Under the pieces are notes generated by a model. The model did no database searches and was not told where the DNA came from. It was given only the letters and a program-made list of their open reading frames with translations. Position numbers and translations under genes: made by a program. A stretch of DNA of 20,961 bases from Neocallimastix lanati (nom. inval.) (lineage: Eukaryota; Neocallimastigomycota; Neocallimastigomycetes; Neocallimastigales; Neocallimastigaceae). Location: positions 1 to 20,961 of the forward strand of contig JACVTC010000520.1 of NCBI GenBank assembly GCA_016946835.1, given 5' to 3'. Positions 8,075 through 16,272 of the stretch are shown in pieces (position 1 is the first letter of the stretch; each line of letters starts with the position of its first letter).

Positions 8075-8137
8075 CTTAATTGTAACAAAGCCTTAAGCTA
8101 AGGAGTTTTTCATCCAACAGCCGCCGATTACAATAAG
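8075..8137 (-). other. Leader hairpin with nested small stem
   Basis: Outer stem CTTAATTGTAA (8075-8085) with TTACAATAAG (8128-8137), one bulged A, enclosing the small stem CCTTA-AGC-TAAGG (8091-8103). Located about 340 bp downstream of the primer-binding site in the element sense. Confidence 0.5.
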
Positions 8138-8223
8138 TTATAAATTGTATAAAAGTATTCTTATATTAATGAATAAATGTATAATATAATTAAATTATTA
8201 TTCTTACTAATTAGTACTTGACA

Positions 8224-8310
8224 GGAATAAATATTTCAAAGTTTTATATCACACTGTTTCTCTTGCACAAACAGAAATATAACAACTTTGTTGAATGAAA
8301 TTATTTATCC
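8224..8310 (-). other. Long multi-segment hairpin near the primer-binding site
   Basis: An 87-nt near-palindrome. From outside in, on the plus strand: GGA(a)TAAATA with TATTTATCC-type sequence, ATTTC with GAAAT, AAAGTT with AACTTT, TTATAT with ATATAA, CTGTTT with AAACAG, closing on the loop CTCTTGCAC. It lies about 160 bp downstream of the primer-binding site in the sense strand, where retroelements often place dimerisation or packaging structures; that role is inference. Confidence 0.65.
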
Positions 8311-8472
8311 AACTAATATAGTAAGGACGTAGGTGCTACTTTAAATTATTAATATTTATTTATGTATATATTATATTTCTATATTATTGTAAAAAAAATT
8401 TTTTTTTTTTTTTTTTTTTATTTAATTAAATAAAATTATTGTGTATGTTTTAATATTAGTTTTTAATTTTGA

Positions 8473-8492
8473 AATCCCCGATATCTCCACCA
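8473..8492 (-). promoter_or_regulatory. tRNA primer-binding site, element 1
   Basis: On the plus strand this reads as the last 20 bases of a tRNA with its CCA end (...CGATATCTCCACCA), with A58 and C61 of the T-arm in the right register. The sense strand therefore carries TGGTGGAGATATCGGGG, seven bases after the 5' LTR. The primer tRNA should begin GGAGATA. I cannot name the amino acid. Confidence 0.8.
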
Positions 8493-8692
8493 AACTTTAT
8501 GTTATGGTTCGAGGAATTCAAAAAAAAAAATTATATAATATTAAAACACAAAAAAAAAATTTTATTCTTTCACAATAATTTTTATTTATTTATTATATTT
8601 TTATTTTAATTTTTATTTTATTTTTATTATTATTTTATTTTTTATTTTATTTTATTTTATTTTTATTATTATTTGTTATTTATTTATTTTAT

Positions 8693-9116
8693 AGAGAAGC
8701 AGTATTACAATAAAATTGAATACTTTAACTTAATTTTGATACTAATTTAATATGTAATCTTATATATGAAGTTGAATGACATAATAGAAAATAAAATACA
8801 TTTATTAATATATGAAAAATCTTTTACAATTTTAAATACAGAAAATTTTATTTATTTATTTCTTTCATTTCATTATTTCTTAATTCGAAAGACAGAAAAT
8901 ATTGATAAGTTATTAAGTTGTTTTATATACAGGAATTATTCCTTATTTAGAAAAATAATACTAAAAGTAATTAGTACTATGTTATTGCTAAACTCTCATA
9001 AATTTAATTTACCTTATAAGGAATGAACATAAATTTAAATTAAATTTATGTATAAACTTAATTTTACAGATCAAATAATATAGTAAAAATTATTATGTAA
9101 AGAATACATAAATTTT
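8693..9116. repeat. Extra copy of the LTR central block
   Basis: Begins AGAGAAGCAGTATTAC like the copies at 1188 and 9532 and runs to AGAATACATAAATTT. It differs from both LTR copies by shared indels (GAAGTTGAATG versus AATTTGAATG; GATAAGTTATTAAG versus GATAAAGTTATTTAAG), so it is a separate lineage and not a simple duplicate of the neighbouring block. Confidence 0.8.
8766..9026 (+). CDS. Small ORF of unknown function in the duplicated LTR block
   Basis: 86-residue plus-strand ORF (MKLNDIIENKIHLLIYEKSF...), antisense to element 1. I do not recognise a family. It is rich in Ile, Leu, Phe, Lys and Asn, has no clear signal peptide, and could be a captured piece of a host gene. In both true LTR copies (near 1260-1525 and 9600-9860) the ATG is lost and several one-base indels break the frame, while this copy is open. 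Given the AT-richness it may be a chance ORF; confidence that it is expressed is low. Confidence 0.2.
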   Translation: MKLNDIIENKIHLLIYEKSFTILNTENFIYLFLSFHYFLIRKTENIDKLLSCFIYRNYSLFRKIILKVISTMLLLNSHKFNLPYKE

Positions 9117-9299
9117 ATTATTTATTTATTATTTATTTTTATTTATTTATTTTATTTTATTTTATTTTTATTATTATTTTTATTTATTTATTTTATTTTT
9201 ATTTTATTTTTATTATTATTTTTATTTATTTATTTTATTTTTTTTTTTATTTATTTATTTTTATTATTTCTATTTTTTTTTCTTTTTTTTTTTTTTTTC
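9115..9299. repeat. T-rich microsatellite in the 5' LTR
   Basis: TTTATTTATT/TTTTA-type low-complexity sequence ending in a TTTCTTTTTTTT and TCTCTCTC stretch, equivalent to 719-960 in the 3' LTR. Confidence 0.8.
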
Positions 9300-10035
9300 T
9301 CTCTCTCCTAAAAAGGGGTTCCAAGGTAGTCAATTTATATCTTTTTGAAGATATAAAAGTAGCAAGCCTCTGGAAGTAGTTGAAGAGATGGAAAAACAAT
9401 AGATTTTTAAATCTTATTGATTATTTCCTTATTGTAATAAATAGAAATTTTATTATTTCCTAATATTCAAATTAACCAAAATAAATCTATAATATAAAAG
9501 ATGCATTATAGATAAGAATTAAACAAAAAAAAGAGAAGCAGTATTACAATAAAATTGAATACTTTAACTTAATTTTGATACTAATTTAATATGTAATCTT
9601 ATATATTAATTTGAATGACATAATAGAAAATAAAATACATTTATTAATATATGAAAAATCTTTTACAATTTTAAATACAGAAAATTTTATTTTATTTATT
9701 TCTTTCATTTCAATTATTTCTTAATTCGAAAGACAGAAATATTGATAAAGTTATTTAAGTTGTTTATATACAGGAATTATTCCTTATTTAGAAAAATAAT
9801 ACTAAAAGTAATTAGTACTATGTTATTGCTAAACTCTCATAAATTTAATTTACCTTTATAAGGAATGAACATAAATTTAAATTAAATTTTATGTATAAAC
9901 TTAAATTTTCAGATCAAATAATATAGTAAAATTATTAATGTAAAGAATACATAAATTTATTAATATTTTAAAATTCACCTTGACTATATTAAAAGGTTTT
10001 TAATAAGAATCAATTTATTACTTCATTCTTTATCA

Positions 10036-10644
10036 AAAGTTAGTAAAATTGTTGTTGTAGTCTGGTGGTAATACACCATGACAATGAAGCCGAATTTCTT
10101 AGGTTCGACTTACACCCTTTCCTAATCTAAATTATTTTTAGTTAATTAATTAAATTATTGTAGAAAGTTCTAGAGTTTCTTTGGTTAATATTATATAACT
10201 AAATGAAACTAGAAAGTTCTATTTTAATAATTATTTTATCATTTTTCTATAAGATTCATTTTCTAGAAAGAAAACTTAATTTTTCGAACTTTCGTTAATC
10301 TTAACTTTTTCCGAAACTGTTTTTCCGAAAAAGTATAAATAAGCGTGAATTTCTCAACAAAAAATAATTTTTCTTCGTGCTTTTATTAACTAGTTAAAAG
10401 TAATTCGAAATATTACAATAACTAATTAATAATAAAAAATAATAATAAATTTTATATTTTAATAAAAAATATTAATAAAACAAATTTTTTAAGAAAACGA
10501 ATTACTTATTAGTGTAGACCTATTGGGTGTAAACCGTTACAAAAACATTTTTAATTCATAAATAACTTATACAGTTATTATTAAAATAAATTGAAATTAT
10601 CACTTTTTAATTCTATATTAAAATTAAGATAATTTCTAAAATTT
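10036..10644 (+). other. Unassigned LTR-like AT-rich stretch with a TATA box
   Basis: No gene is seen. At 10334-10341 there is TATAAATA, preceded by an 8-bp inverted repeat ACTTTTTC/GAAAAAGT, a layout similar to the promoters of the LTR-like repeats further right. It begins directly at the end of element 1 and ends at the first ATCAC junction. Near the left end (10099-10125) is a decayed hairpin related to the leader array. No paired terminus was found, so it may be a truncated solo LTR of another family. Confidence 0.35.
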
Positions 10645-10649
10645 ATCAC

Positions 10650-11481
10650 TGTAAAGAATTAATTAAAAATATTTAATTATATTAATAATTAATTCTTTCT
10701 ACAATTAATAATAAAAAATATTATTAATTGAGATAAAATTAAAAAATATAATATAAAAATTGAAAACGAAAATTTAAAAACTTAGAGTTTATTATAAGAT
10801 TATAATAAACAACACTAAAAGTAGGTTAAGAGAATTTTAGAAATTATTTTATTATAAAAATTTTTTATTTAAAAGTAATTTTAAAATATTTGTGTTAATT
10901 ATTATAATTTCTTATAATAACTCTTGATTATTTTTAGAAGAATCAAGAGTCCTATTTATATTAATTTGATTTCTAATCTTGGAAAATTATCTCTATCTAG
11001 AAAAAGATTAGAAGAAAAAACTAGATAGATCTCGATTGGTGTTTAATTACATCAATCTTTAGTTAATAAGAAAACCCGAATAAGGGAGAAAACTTATTAA
11101 CTAATTATATATTAATTTTATTAATATTTAATCACAAGTATAATTAAATAATTAATTCTTTTAATTATCTTAATTAAAAGTCCAAGAAATAATATAATTT
11201 AATTATTTCTTGATTAAATAAAATTATCATTTTAATTCAATTTAATTTTTCTTAATTAAATAGAATTTAACATTATTTTAATACAATAATACATTATTAT
11301 AATTTAATATATTAATTATTGATAATTTAATTTAATTTTAAAACAATAACATTAATTAATAATTACTATGTGACATAATTAATAAAATTATTCATAAAAT
11401 TTTATAAAATAATAAACTTTAAATATTAATTTTTTAATAAAGAATAATAATTATTTTGAATAATAATTATAATTCTTTACA
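10650..11481 (-). mobile_element. Solo-LTR-like repeat R0
   Basis: 832 bp with TG...CA ends (TGTAAAGAATT ... ATTCTTTACA), bordered on both sides by ATCAC (10645-10649 and 11482-11486), as expected for a 5-bp target duplication. In the minus orientation it has, in order, a 17-bp terminal hairpin with one mismatch (11439-11478), the interleaved inverted repeats (10972-11029), a TATA box (10953-10960 on plus) and a hairpin ACTCTTGATT/AATCAAGAGT. No coding sequence. It is diverged from R1 and R2 but shares their plan. Confidence 0.7.
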
Positions 11482-12070
11482 ATCACTGTAAGAATCTATA
11501 ATTATTTTTAACAAAATAATTATATTTTCTTAGTTAGGTTATAATTAATATAACTTTTATTTAACTCATATTTCATTTATACAATTAATTATAATTAATA
11601 ATTTATTTAATTATATATTAAAATTTTATTTAGTTTAATATTAAAAATTTATTTAATCAAATAATTTTTATACATTTAAAATAATATTAAATTTATTTAA
11701 TTATTCACTTAATTATTAAATTTATTAGTTTTAGTTTTCTCTCACTTATTAAATCATAAACTAAAACACTATTCTGTATTTTATCATGTATTCTGTATTC
11801 TATCATGTATTCTGTATTGTATTAATCATGTATTTTATTATTAATGTATTGTTTTATATTTTTTATGTAAAGTTCTATAAAATAGAACTAAATAGATTAA
11901 ATTTTAAATTTTATGATCGAAATAATTTTCATTATTTTATTCTTTTATTTTCGATCATTATATTAGATTAAGTAATCGGTTAATTAAGGTTTTTCCAATT
12001 ACTTCTTAAAAGTAATCGGTTTTACTTAATTAACGCGATGATCGATATGGATAGAATATCGATCAAAAAA

Positions 12071-12126
12071 CTTATCTAGGTTTTTCTTCTAGTCTTTTCC
12101 TAGATAAGAGATTTGTTAAGATTAGA
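12071..12126 (+). promoter_or_regulatory. Interleaved inverted repeats (pseudoknot topology) upstream of the R1 TATA box
   Basis: CTTATCTAGG (12071-12080) pairs with CCTAGATAAG (12099-12108). TCTAGTCTT (12088-12096), inside that loop, pairs with AAGATTAGA (12118-12126) through one G-U pair. Equivalent arrangements are at 12846-12902 (R2), 10972-11029 (R0) and 135-190 (left edge) with different stem sequences. It may act in RNA, or as paired palindromic protein-binding sites in DNA. Confidence 0.65.
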
Positions 12127-12162
12127 ACCCCTTTTGATTTTAACCTTATTTTGACAAAAAAG

Positions 12163-12202
12163 TATAAATAAGGCTCTTGAGTTCTCTTTGAGAAATCAAG
12201 AG
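12163..12202 (+). promoter_or_regulatory. TATA box and start-region hairpin of R1
   Basis: TATAAATA followed four bases later by a hairpin with stems CTCTTGA/TCAAGAG and TTCTC/GAGAA. The same TATA-plus-hairpin unit is at 12769-12808 (R2, reverse), about 10919-10960 (R0, reverse) and 84-123 (left edge, reverse). Distance and order fit an LTR promoter with a structured transcript start. Confidence 0.6.
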
Positions 12203-12490
12203 TTATTATTATAACAATTATAATATAATAATAATAACAATAAATTTTAACATTTAAAATTTTTAATAAATAATAAAACAAATTATTTTAATAAAACAAA
12301 TTTTATAATTAAAACTTTTCCTTATCAATTTTAGTGTTTCGTCTATTATAATTCGTTATAATAAACTCGATAATTAGAAAGAACCATAGGTAAGTATGAT
12401 TCTTTTCTAAACCTTTAATATTAGCAGTTAGAGCTAATATTAATGATTAATAATTTAATTATAATTTTTTAATTAAATTATTACAATCAC

Positions 12491-13362
12491 TGTAATAATT
12501 CTATTAAGAACTAACTCAAAATAGAATTATTAACTACAACTTAACGACTAATTCATTAAGTTGAGAAAATAAAATAAAATAAATTTTTTTACCTTTAATG
12601 TAGAGTTTATTATAAAATTAATTATAATAATAACACAACATGTAAGAGAAGAATTGTTTGTATAAATTGATCTTAAAAATATGTTTTTGAATAAAATATT
12701 TTTATTAATTTATTAAAGTTAAAAATATAAAAATGTTACTATTATAACTATGTTTTTTATAATAATAACTCTTGATTTCTCAAAGAGAACTCAAGAGCCT
12801 TATTTATATTTTTTTATGAAAATAAGGTTAAATAAGAAAGGGTTTTCTAATCTTAACAAATCTCTTATCTAGGAAAAGATTAGATAGAAAAACCTAGATA
12901 AGTTTTCGATCGATATTCTATCCATATCGATCATCGCATTAATTAAGTAAAACCGATTACTTCTAAAAAGTAATTGGAAAAAATCTTAATTAACCGATTT
13001 TCCAATCTAATGATCGAAAATAAAAGAATAAAATAATAAAAGATATTTCGATCATATAATTTATCCTTATATTAAAAATATAAAATTAAATAGTTAATAA
13101 AATACAGAATACATTATAAAATACAGAATACATTATAAAATACAGAATACAATACAAAATACATTAGTTACAATAGAGAATTTAGCATATTTTAAATATA
13201 TTATTTAAAATTAATTAAATAAATTTTGTTAAATTAATGAATATTTAAAATTAAAATAAATAAATTTAATAAATATTATATGTAATTAAATAAAGTTATA
13301 GTTATAATAACTTAACTAAGAAAATATAATTATTTGCTAACAAATAATTATAGATTCTTACA
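12491..13362 (-). mobile_element. Solo-LTR-like repeat R2
   Basis: 872 bp. In the minus orientation it starts TGTAAGAATC at 13362 and ends AATTATTACA at 12491, with ATCAC on both sides (12486-12490, 13363-13367). It is clearly homologous to R1 over most of its length, but shorter, and inverted relative to it. It keeps the interleaved inverted repeats (12846-12902), the TATA box (12801-12808 on plus) and the CTCTTGA hairpin. Its terminal hairpin (13326-13351) differs from that of R1 by a compensating T-A to G-C change. No coding sequence. Confidence 0.75.
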
Positions 13363-13367
13363 ATCAC

Positions 13368-14038
13368 CTGGTACAGGACTTTTCATTTATTTATTTTCAA
13401 TAATAATATATTCTAATTAATTCTAATTAAACTTATTTATTTATTTCCGAATTTATCTAAATTAATTAAACTCAACATTAATATTCTAACTAATGTTTTT
13501 AATTATTAACTAAGCTCTCTTTTATTTTATTTTAAACCCCTTAACTAACTTAATTATTATTTAAACTTAAAACTATTATATTCACAACACAACTTAACAC
13601 TAAATTAAAACACCCTTAATTTATTTTACCTTATTTTATTCTAAAATTTAATTTATAAAATTTGAGAGAGTGTTTTTAATATTTTTTGATTTTACAAGTT
13701 ATTTATAGAATTTAATGAAGTTTTTTAATTGGTTCAAATAAATTTTTAATTAATTAAAATAAAATATAAAAAATAATAAAATAATATATAAGAATAATAA
13801 AAATTAAAGTAAAAATAAAAGTATAAGTAAAAATAAAAATAAAAATATAAAATAAAAATAAAATATAAGATAAAAATAGTATAATAAAAATTAAAATAAA
13901 AATAAAGTAAAAGTAAAAATACAAATAAAAATTTAAAATAAAAATAAAGATATAAAATAAAAATAATATAAAAAAAATAAAAACAAATATAAAATAATAA
14001 ATTCAATAATATAAGCAATATTAGATTGTTCCGTATCA
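13368..14038. other. Gene-free AT-rich spacer
   Basis: No gene, RNA or clear mobile element is seen. The left half is ordinary AT-rich sequence; 13750-14000 is an A-rich microsatellite. The minus-strand ORF over the microsatellite encodes only Phe/Tyr/Leu/Ile repeats and is an artefact. Confidence 0.6.
13750..14000. repeat. A-rich microsatellite (AAAATA/AAATAAAA type)
   Basis: Irregular tandem AAAATA, AAATAAAA and AATAAA units, on the opposite strand sense to the T-rich tracts in the element 1 LTRs. Confidence 0.8.
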
Positions 14039-14042
14039 CACC

Positions 14043-14830
14043 TGGTATGGTTCATATAATTTTAGGAATATAATAATAATTAACACAAATAATAAAATTA
14101 CAATAAAAAAAATAATTTGTTTTAAAATCAATATTTATTTATTTAAATTTATAAAAGAAAAATAATAATATAATTATTTATTTAATAAAAAGAAAGTTAT
14201 TGATTATATTTTATTTCACTAAAATTACATGTATTTATATTTTTTTTATCAAATTAAAATTTGTAAAGCCTAACTATTTTTTTAATAAACTAATTACTAA
14301 TTATTTTTATAAATAAAACATTTAAATTGAAATTGAATTATTATTTTAGTTAATAATATTATTGTTATAAATAGTAGTTATATATTATTGAATTATTAAT
14401 TATTTAATAATAGTTTAATACTAATATATATAAAATAAAAATAAAGAGATTATACAGAATATTTTATTGTGGTTTAGTTAAATTTAGTAATTAAAAATAA
14501 ATTTAAATTGATAACGAAAATTTTAATAACTAATTAAATAGATTTGATTATTTTCAATATAACATAATACAAAAGAAATATAATATTAATATATTAAGTG
14601 GGCAAGGACAATATTCTTGGCTAAAGATTTTTAATACATTATAATGGAATCGGATCGATAATTCAAAAAGGAATTATAAGTTAATTAGTGATTTATTAAC
14701 TTAAGATTTCTATTTAGTAATATTTGAAGAATATTGGAAAGTTCCAATTATATAGAATAGAATAATCTATAAGGTTAGAATAATTTATATTATTCTAGCA
14801 CAATTAGTATTATTTGTTCATTCTGTATTA
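14043..14830 (-). mobile_element. Solo LTR of the element 2 family
   Basis: 788 bp, nearly identical to the element 2 3' LTR at 15458-16246; the few differences are mainly homopolymer lengths. It begins TGGTATGGTTC and ends CATTCTGTATTA on the plus strand. It is flanked by CACC on both sides (14039-14042 and 14831-14834; ACACC if the last A is shared), a target-site duplication. No PBS, coding region or PPT is attached, so it is most likely a solo LTR left by LTR-LTR recombination. Confidence 0.88.
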
Positions 14831-14834
14831 CACC

Positions 14835-15457
14835 TGATACGATATTTTATTAAATACCGTATATGTTAGTTGGGCGTTTGTGCAAAAGGGAATTACTCCA
14901 AGAATATTATATTACAATAATTATATTTACTTTTTATTTATTTATCTTTTATTATTTTATTTATTATATTTTATCATAAAAAAAAATACATGTTTTATTA
15001 TTATTCCTTAAAAAAAAAGAAAATATTTATTTATAAATTATTTTCATAATTATATTTTTTACTAATTTTATAAATTTTATTTATCGAAACACTAAAATTA
15101 ATTAATAAATATAAATATTCATAACTTTTTTACTTATAACTATTAATTCATATTGTTTAACATTATTTAAAAATTATTTTAATATTAACATCAATTTAAT
15201 TAAACATTCAATCTCCGTTATAATTAATATAACTAATTTTACTATATTATCAACAATTCTTTTAATATTTTTAATATTATTATTTAATTTAATATTTTAA
15301 TAATTAATAATAATAAATTATCTTTAATAATATATTAATAATATATTTTAAGATTCATTATATAAAATTAATTTTTAATAAATATTTATATTAATAATTT
15401 TTCTAAATAATTTTTCTATTATTTTCTATTATTTTTACTGGACATGCATCACACCTT
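14835..15457. other. Gene-free AT-rich spacer between the two LTRs
   Basis: No gene is seen. It begins with the right half of the palindromic target site (TGATACG) and a second near-palindrome ATACGATATTT/AAATACCGTAT (14836-14861). The rest is A/T filler, ending GCATCACACCTT at the border of element 2. Confidence 0.6.
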
Positions 15458-16246
15458 TGGTATGGTTCATATAATTTTAGGAATATAATAATAATTAACA
15501 CAAATAATAAAATTACAATAAAAAAAAAATAATTTGTTTTAAAATCAATATTTATTTATTTAAATTTATAAAAGAAAAATAATAATATAATTATTTATTT
15601 AATAAAAAGAAAGTTACTGATTATATTTTATTTCACTAAAATTACATGTATTTATATTTTTTTATCAAATTAAAATTTGTAAAGCCTAACTATTTTTTTA
15701 ATAAACTAATTACTAATTATTTTTATAAATAAAACATTTAAATTGAAATTGAATTATTATTTTAGTTAATAATATTATTGTTATAAATAGTAGTTATATT
15801 TTATTGAATTATTAATTATTTAATAATAGTTTAATACTAATATATATAAAATAAAAATAAAGAGATTATACAGAATATTTTATTGTGGTTTAGTTAAATT
15901 TAGTAATTAAAAATAAATTTAAATTGATAACGAAAATTTTAATAACTAATTAAATAGATTTGATTATTTTCAATATAACATAATACAAAAGAAATATAAT
16001 ATTAATATATTAAGTGGGCAAGGACAATATTCTTGGCTAAAGATTTTTAATACATTATAATGGAATCGGATCGATAATTCAAAAAGGAATTATAAGTTAA
16101 TTAGTGATTTATTAACTTAAGATTTCTATTTAGTAATATTTGAAGAATATTGGAAAGTTCCAATTATATAGAATAGAATAATCTATAAGGTTAGAATAAT
16201 TTATATTATTCTAGCACAATTAGTATTATTTGTTCATTCTGTATTA
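15458..16246 (-). repeat. 3' LTR of element 2
   Basis: 789 bp with TGG...TTA ends on the plus strand, defined by alignment to the solo LTR at 14043-14830 and by the divergence point before the PPT. The left flank is GCATCACACCTT; the matching target duplication should be found at the right end of the element outside the window. Confidence 0.9.
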
Positions 16247-16248
16247 AG

Positions 16249-16272
16249 ATGCCCCCGCTAAGACTCAAGCTA
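16249..16272 (-). promoter_or_regulatory. Polypurine tract, element 2
   Basis: Same 24-base segment as in element 1 (ending AGCGGGGGCAT in the sense direction), starting with the pol stop codon TAG and lying two bases from the 3' LTR. Confidence 0.8.

Larger units (their letters stand above)
6872..8472 (-). other. Untranslated leader of element 1 between PBS and gag
   Basis: About 1.6 kb with no convincing ORF on either strand. In the sense direction it contains the primer-binding site edge, a long multi-segment hairpin (8224-8310), a second hairpin (8075-8137), a more GC-rich structured patch (7720-7850), a 22-A tract, five tandem hairpins (7282-7490), A-rich tracts, a 41-bp-period direct repeat and a 74-A tract just before gag. 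Retroelement leaders usually carry packaging and dimerisation signals; assigning these structures to such roles is inference. A spliced intron cannot be excluded. Confidence 0.6.
645..10035 (-). mobile_element. Ty3/gypsy LTR retrotransposon, element 1 (complete but with broken pol)
   Basis: Minus-strand element bounded by two LTRs that share ends (TGTTATGGTTC... and ...CATTCTTTATCA on the plus strand). In the sense direction the order is 5' LTR, tRNA primer-binding site, long leader, gag, pol (protease, RT, RNase H, integrase), polypurine tract, 3' LTR. The RT-RNase H-integrase order defines Ty3/gypsy (Metaviridae-type). Pol has two frameshifts, so the copy is probably not autonomous unless these are sequencing errors. 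LTR sequences outside the 5' LTR duplication are nearly identical, mostly differing by homopolymer length, suggesting a young insertion. No matching target-site duplication is seen (acaca on the left, aaagt on the right). Confidence 0.93.
8500..10035 (-). repeat. 5' LTR of element 1, enlarged by an internal duplication
   Basis: 1,536-bp LTR with the same termini as the 1,048-bp 3' LTR. The extra length is a second copy of the 3' LTR block 1188-1616, found at 8693-9116, flanked by microsatellite on both sides; the normal copy follows at 9532-9960. The perfect hairpin TTTATATCTT/AAGATATAAA recurs at 9334-9357. In the sense direction this LTR should hold the promoter; I cannot fix the start site. 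Confidence 0.9.
11487..12485 (+). mobile_element. Solo-LTR-like repeat R1
   Basis: 999 bp, TGTAAGAATC ... AATTATTACA, bordered by ATCAC on both sides. In the plus orientation: terminal hairpin (11498-11523), a pair of distant inverted repeats ATGATCGAAA/TTTCGATCAT, the palindrome GATCGATAT/ATATCGATC, interleaved inverted repeats (12071-12126), TATA box TATAAATA at 12163-12170, then the nested hairpin CTCTTGA-TTCTC/GAGAA-TCAAGAG at 12174-12202. It is homologous to R2 in the opposite orientation, so 11487-13362 is a roughly 1.9-kb imperfect palindrome. No coding sequence. Confidence 0.75.

Noticed and set aside
10051-10118. Possible tRNA gene (A-box-like TAGTCTGGTGG and B-box-like GGTTCGA)
   Set aside because: No acceptor stem, no anticodon stem and a T-arm that does not pair; better read as a small hairpin plus a decayed copy of the leader hairpin unit.
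12072-12281. 69-codon minus-strand ORF in R1
   Set aside because: It runs antisense across the promoter-like inverted repeats and TATA region, has no homologous open frame in R2, and looks like chance.
10645-13367. CRISPR-like array from the regularly recurring ATCAC
   Set aside because: The 'spacers' are 0.8-1.0 kb LTR-like repeats and the 5-mer is a target duplication; the host appears eukaryotic.
13746-14039. 97-codon minus-strand ORF
   Set aside because: Translated A-rich microsatellite of Phe/Tyr/Leu repeats; no protein-like composition.
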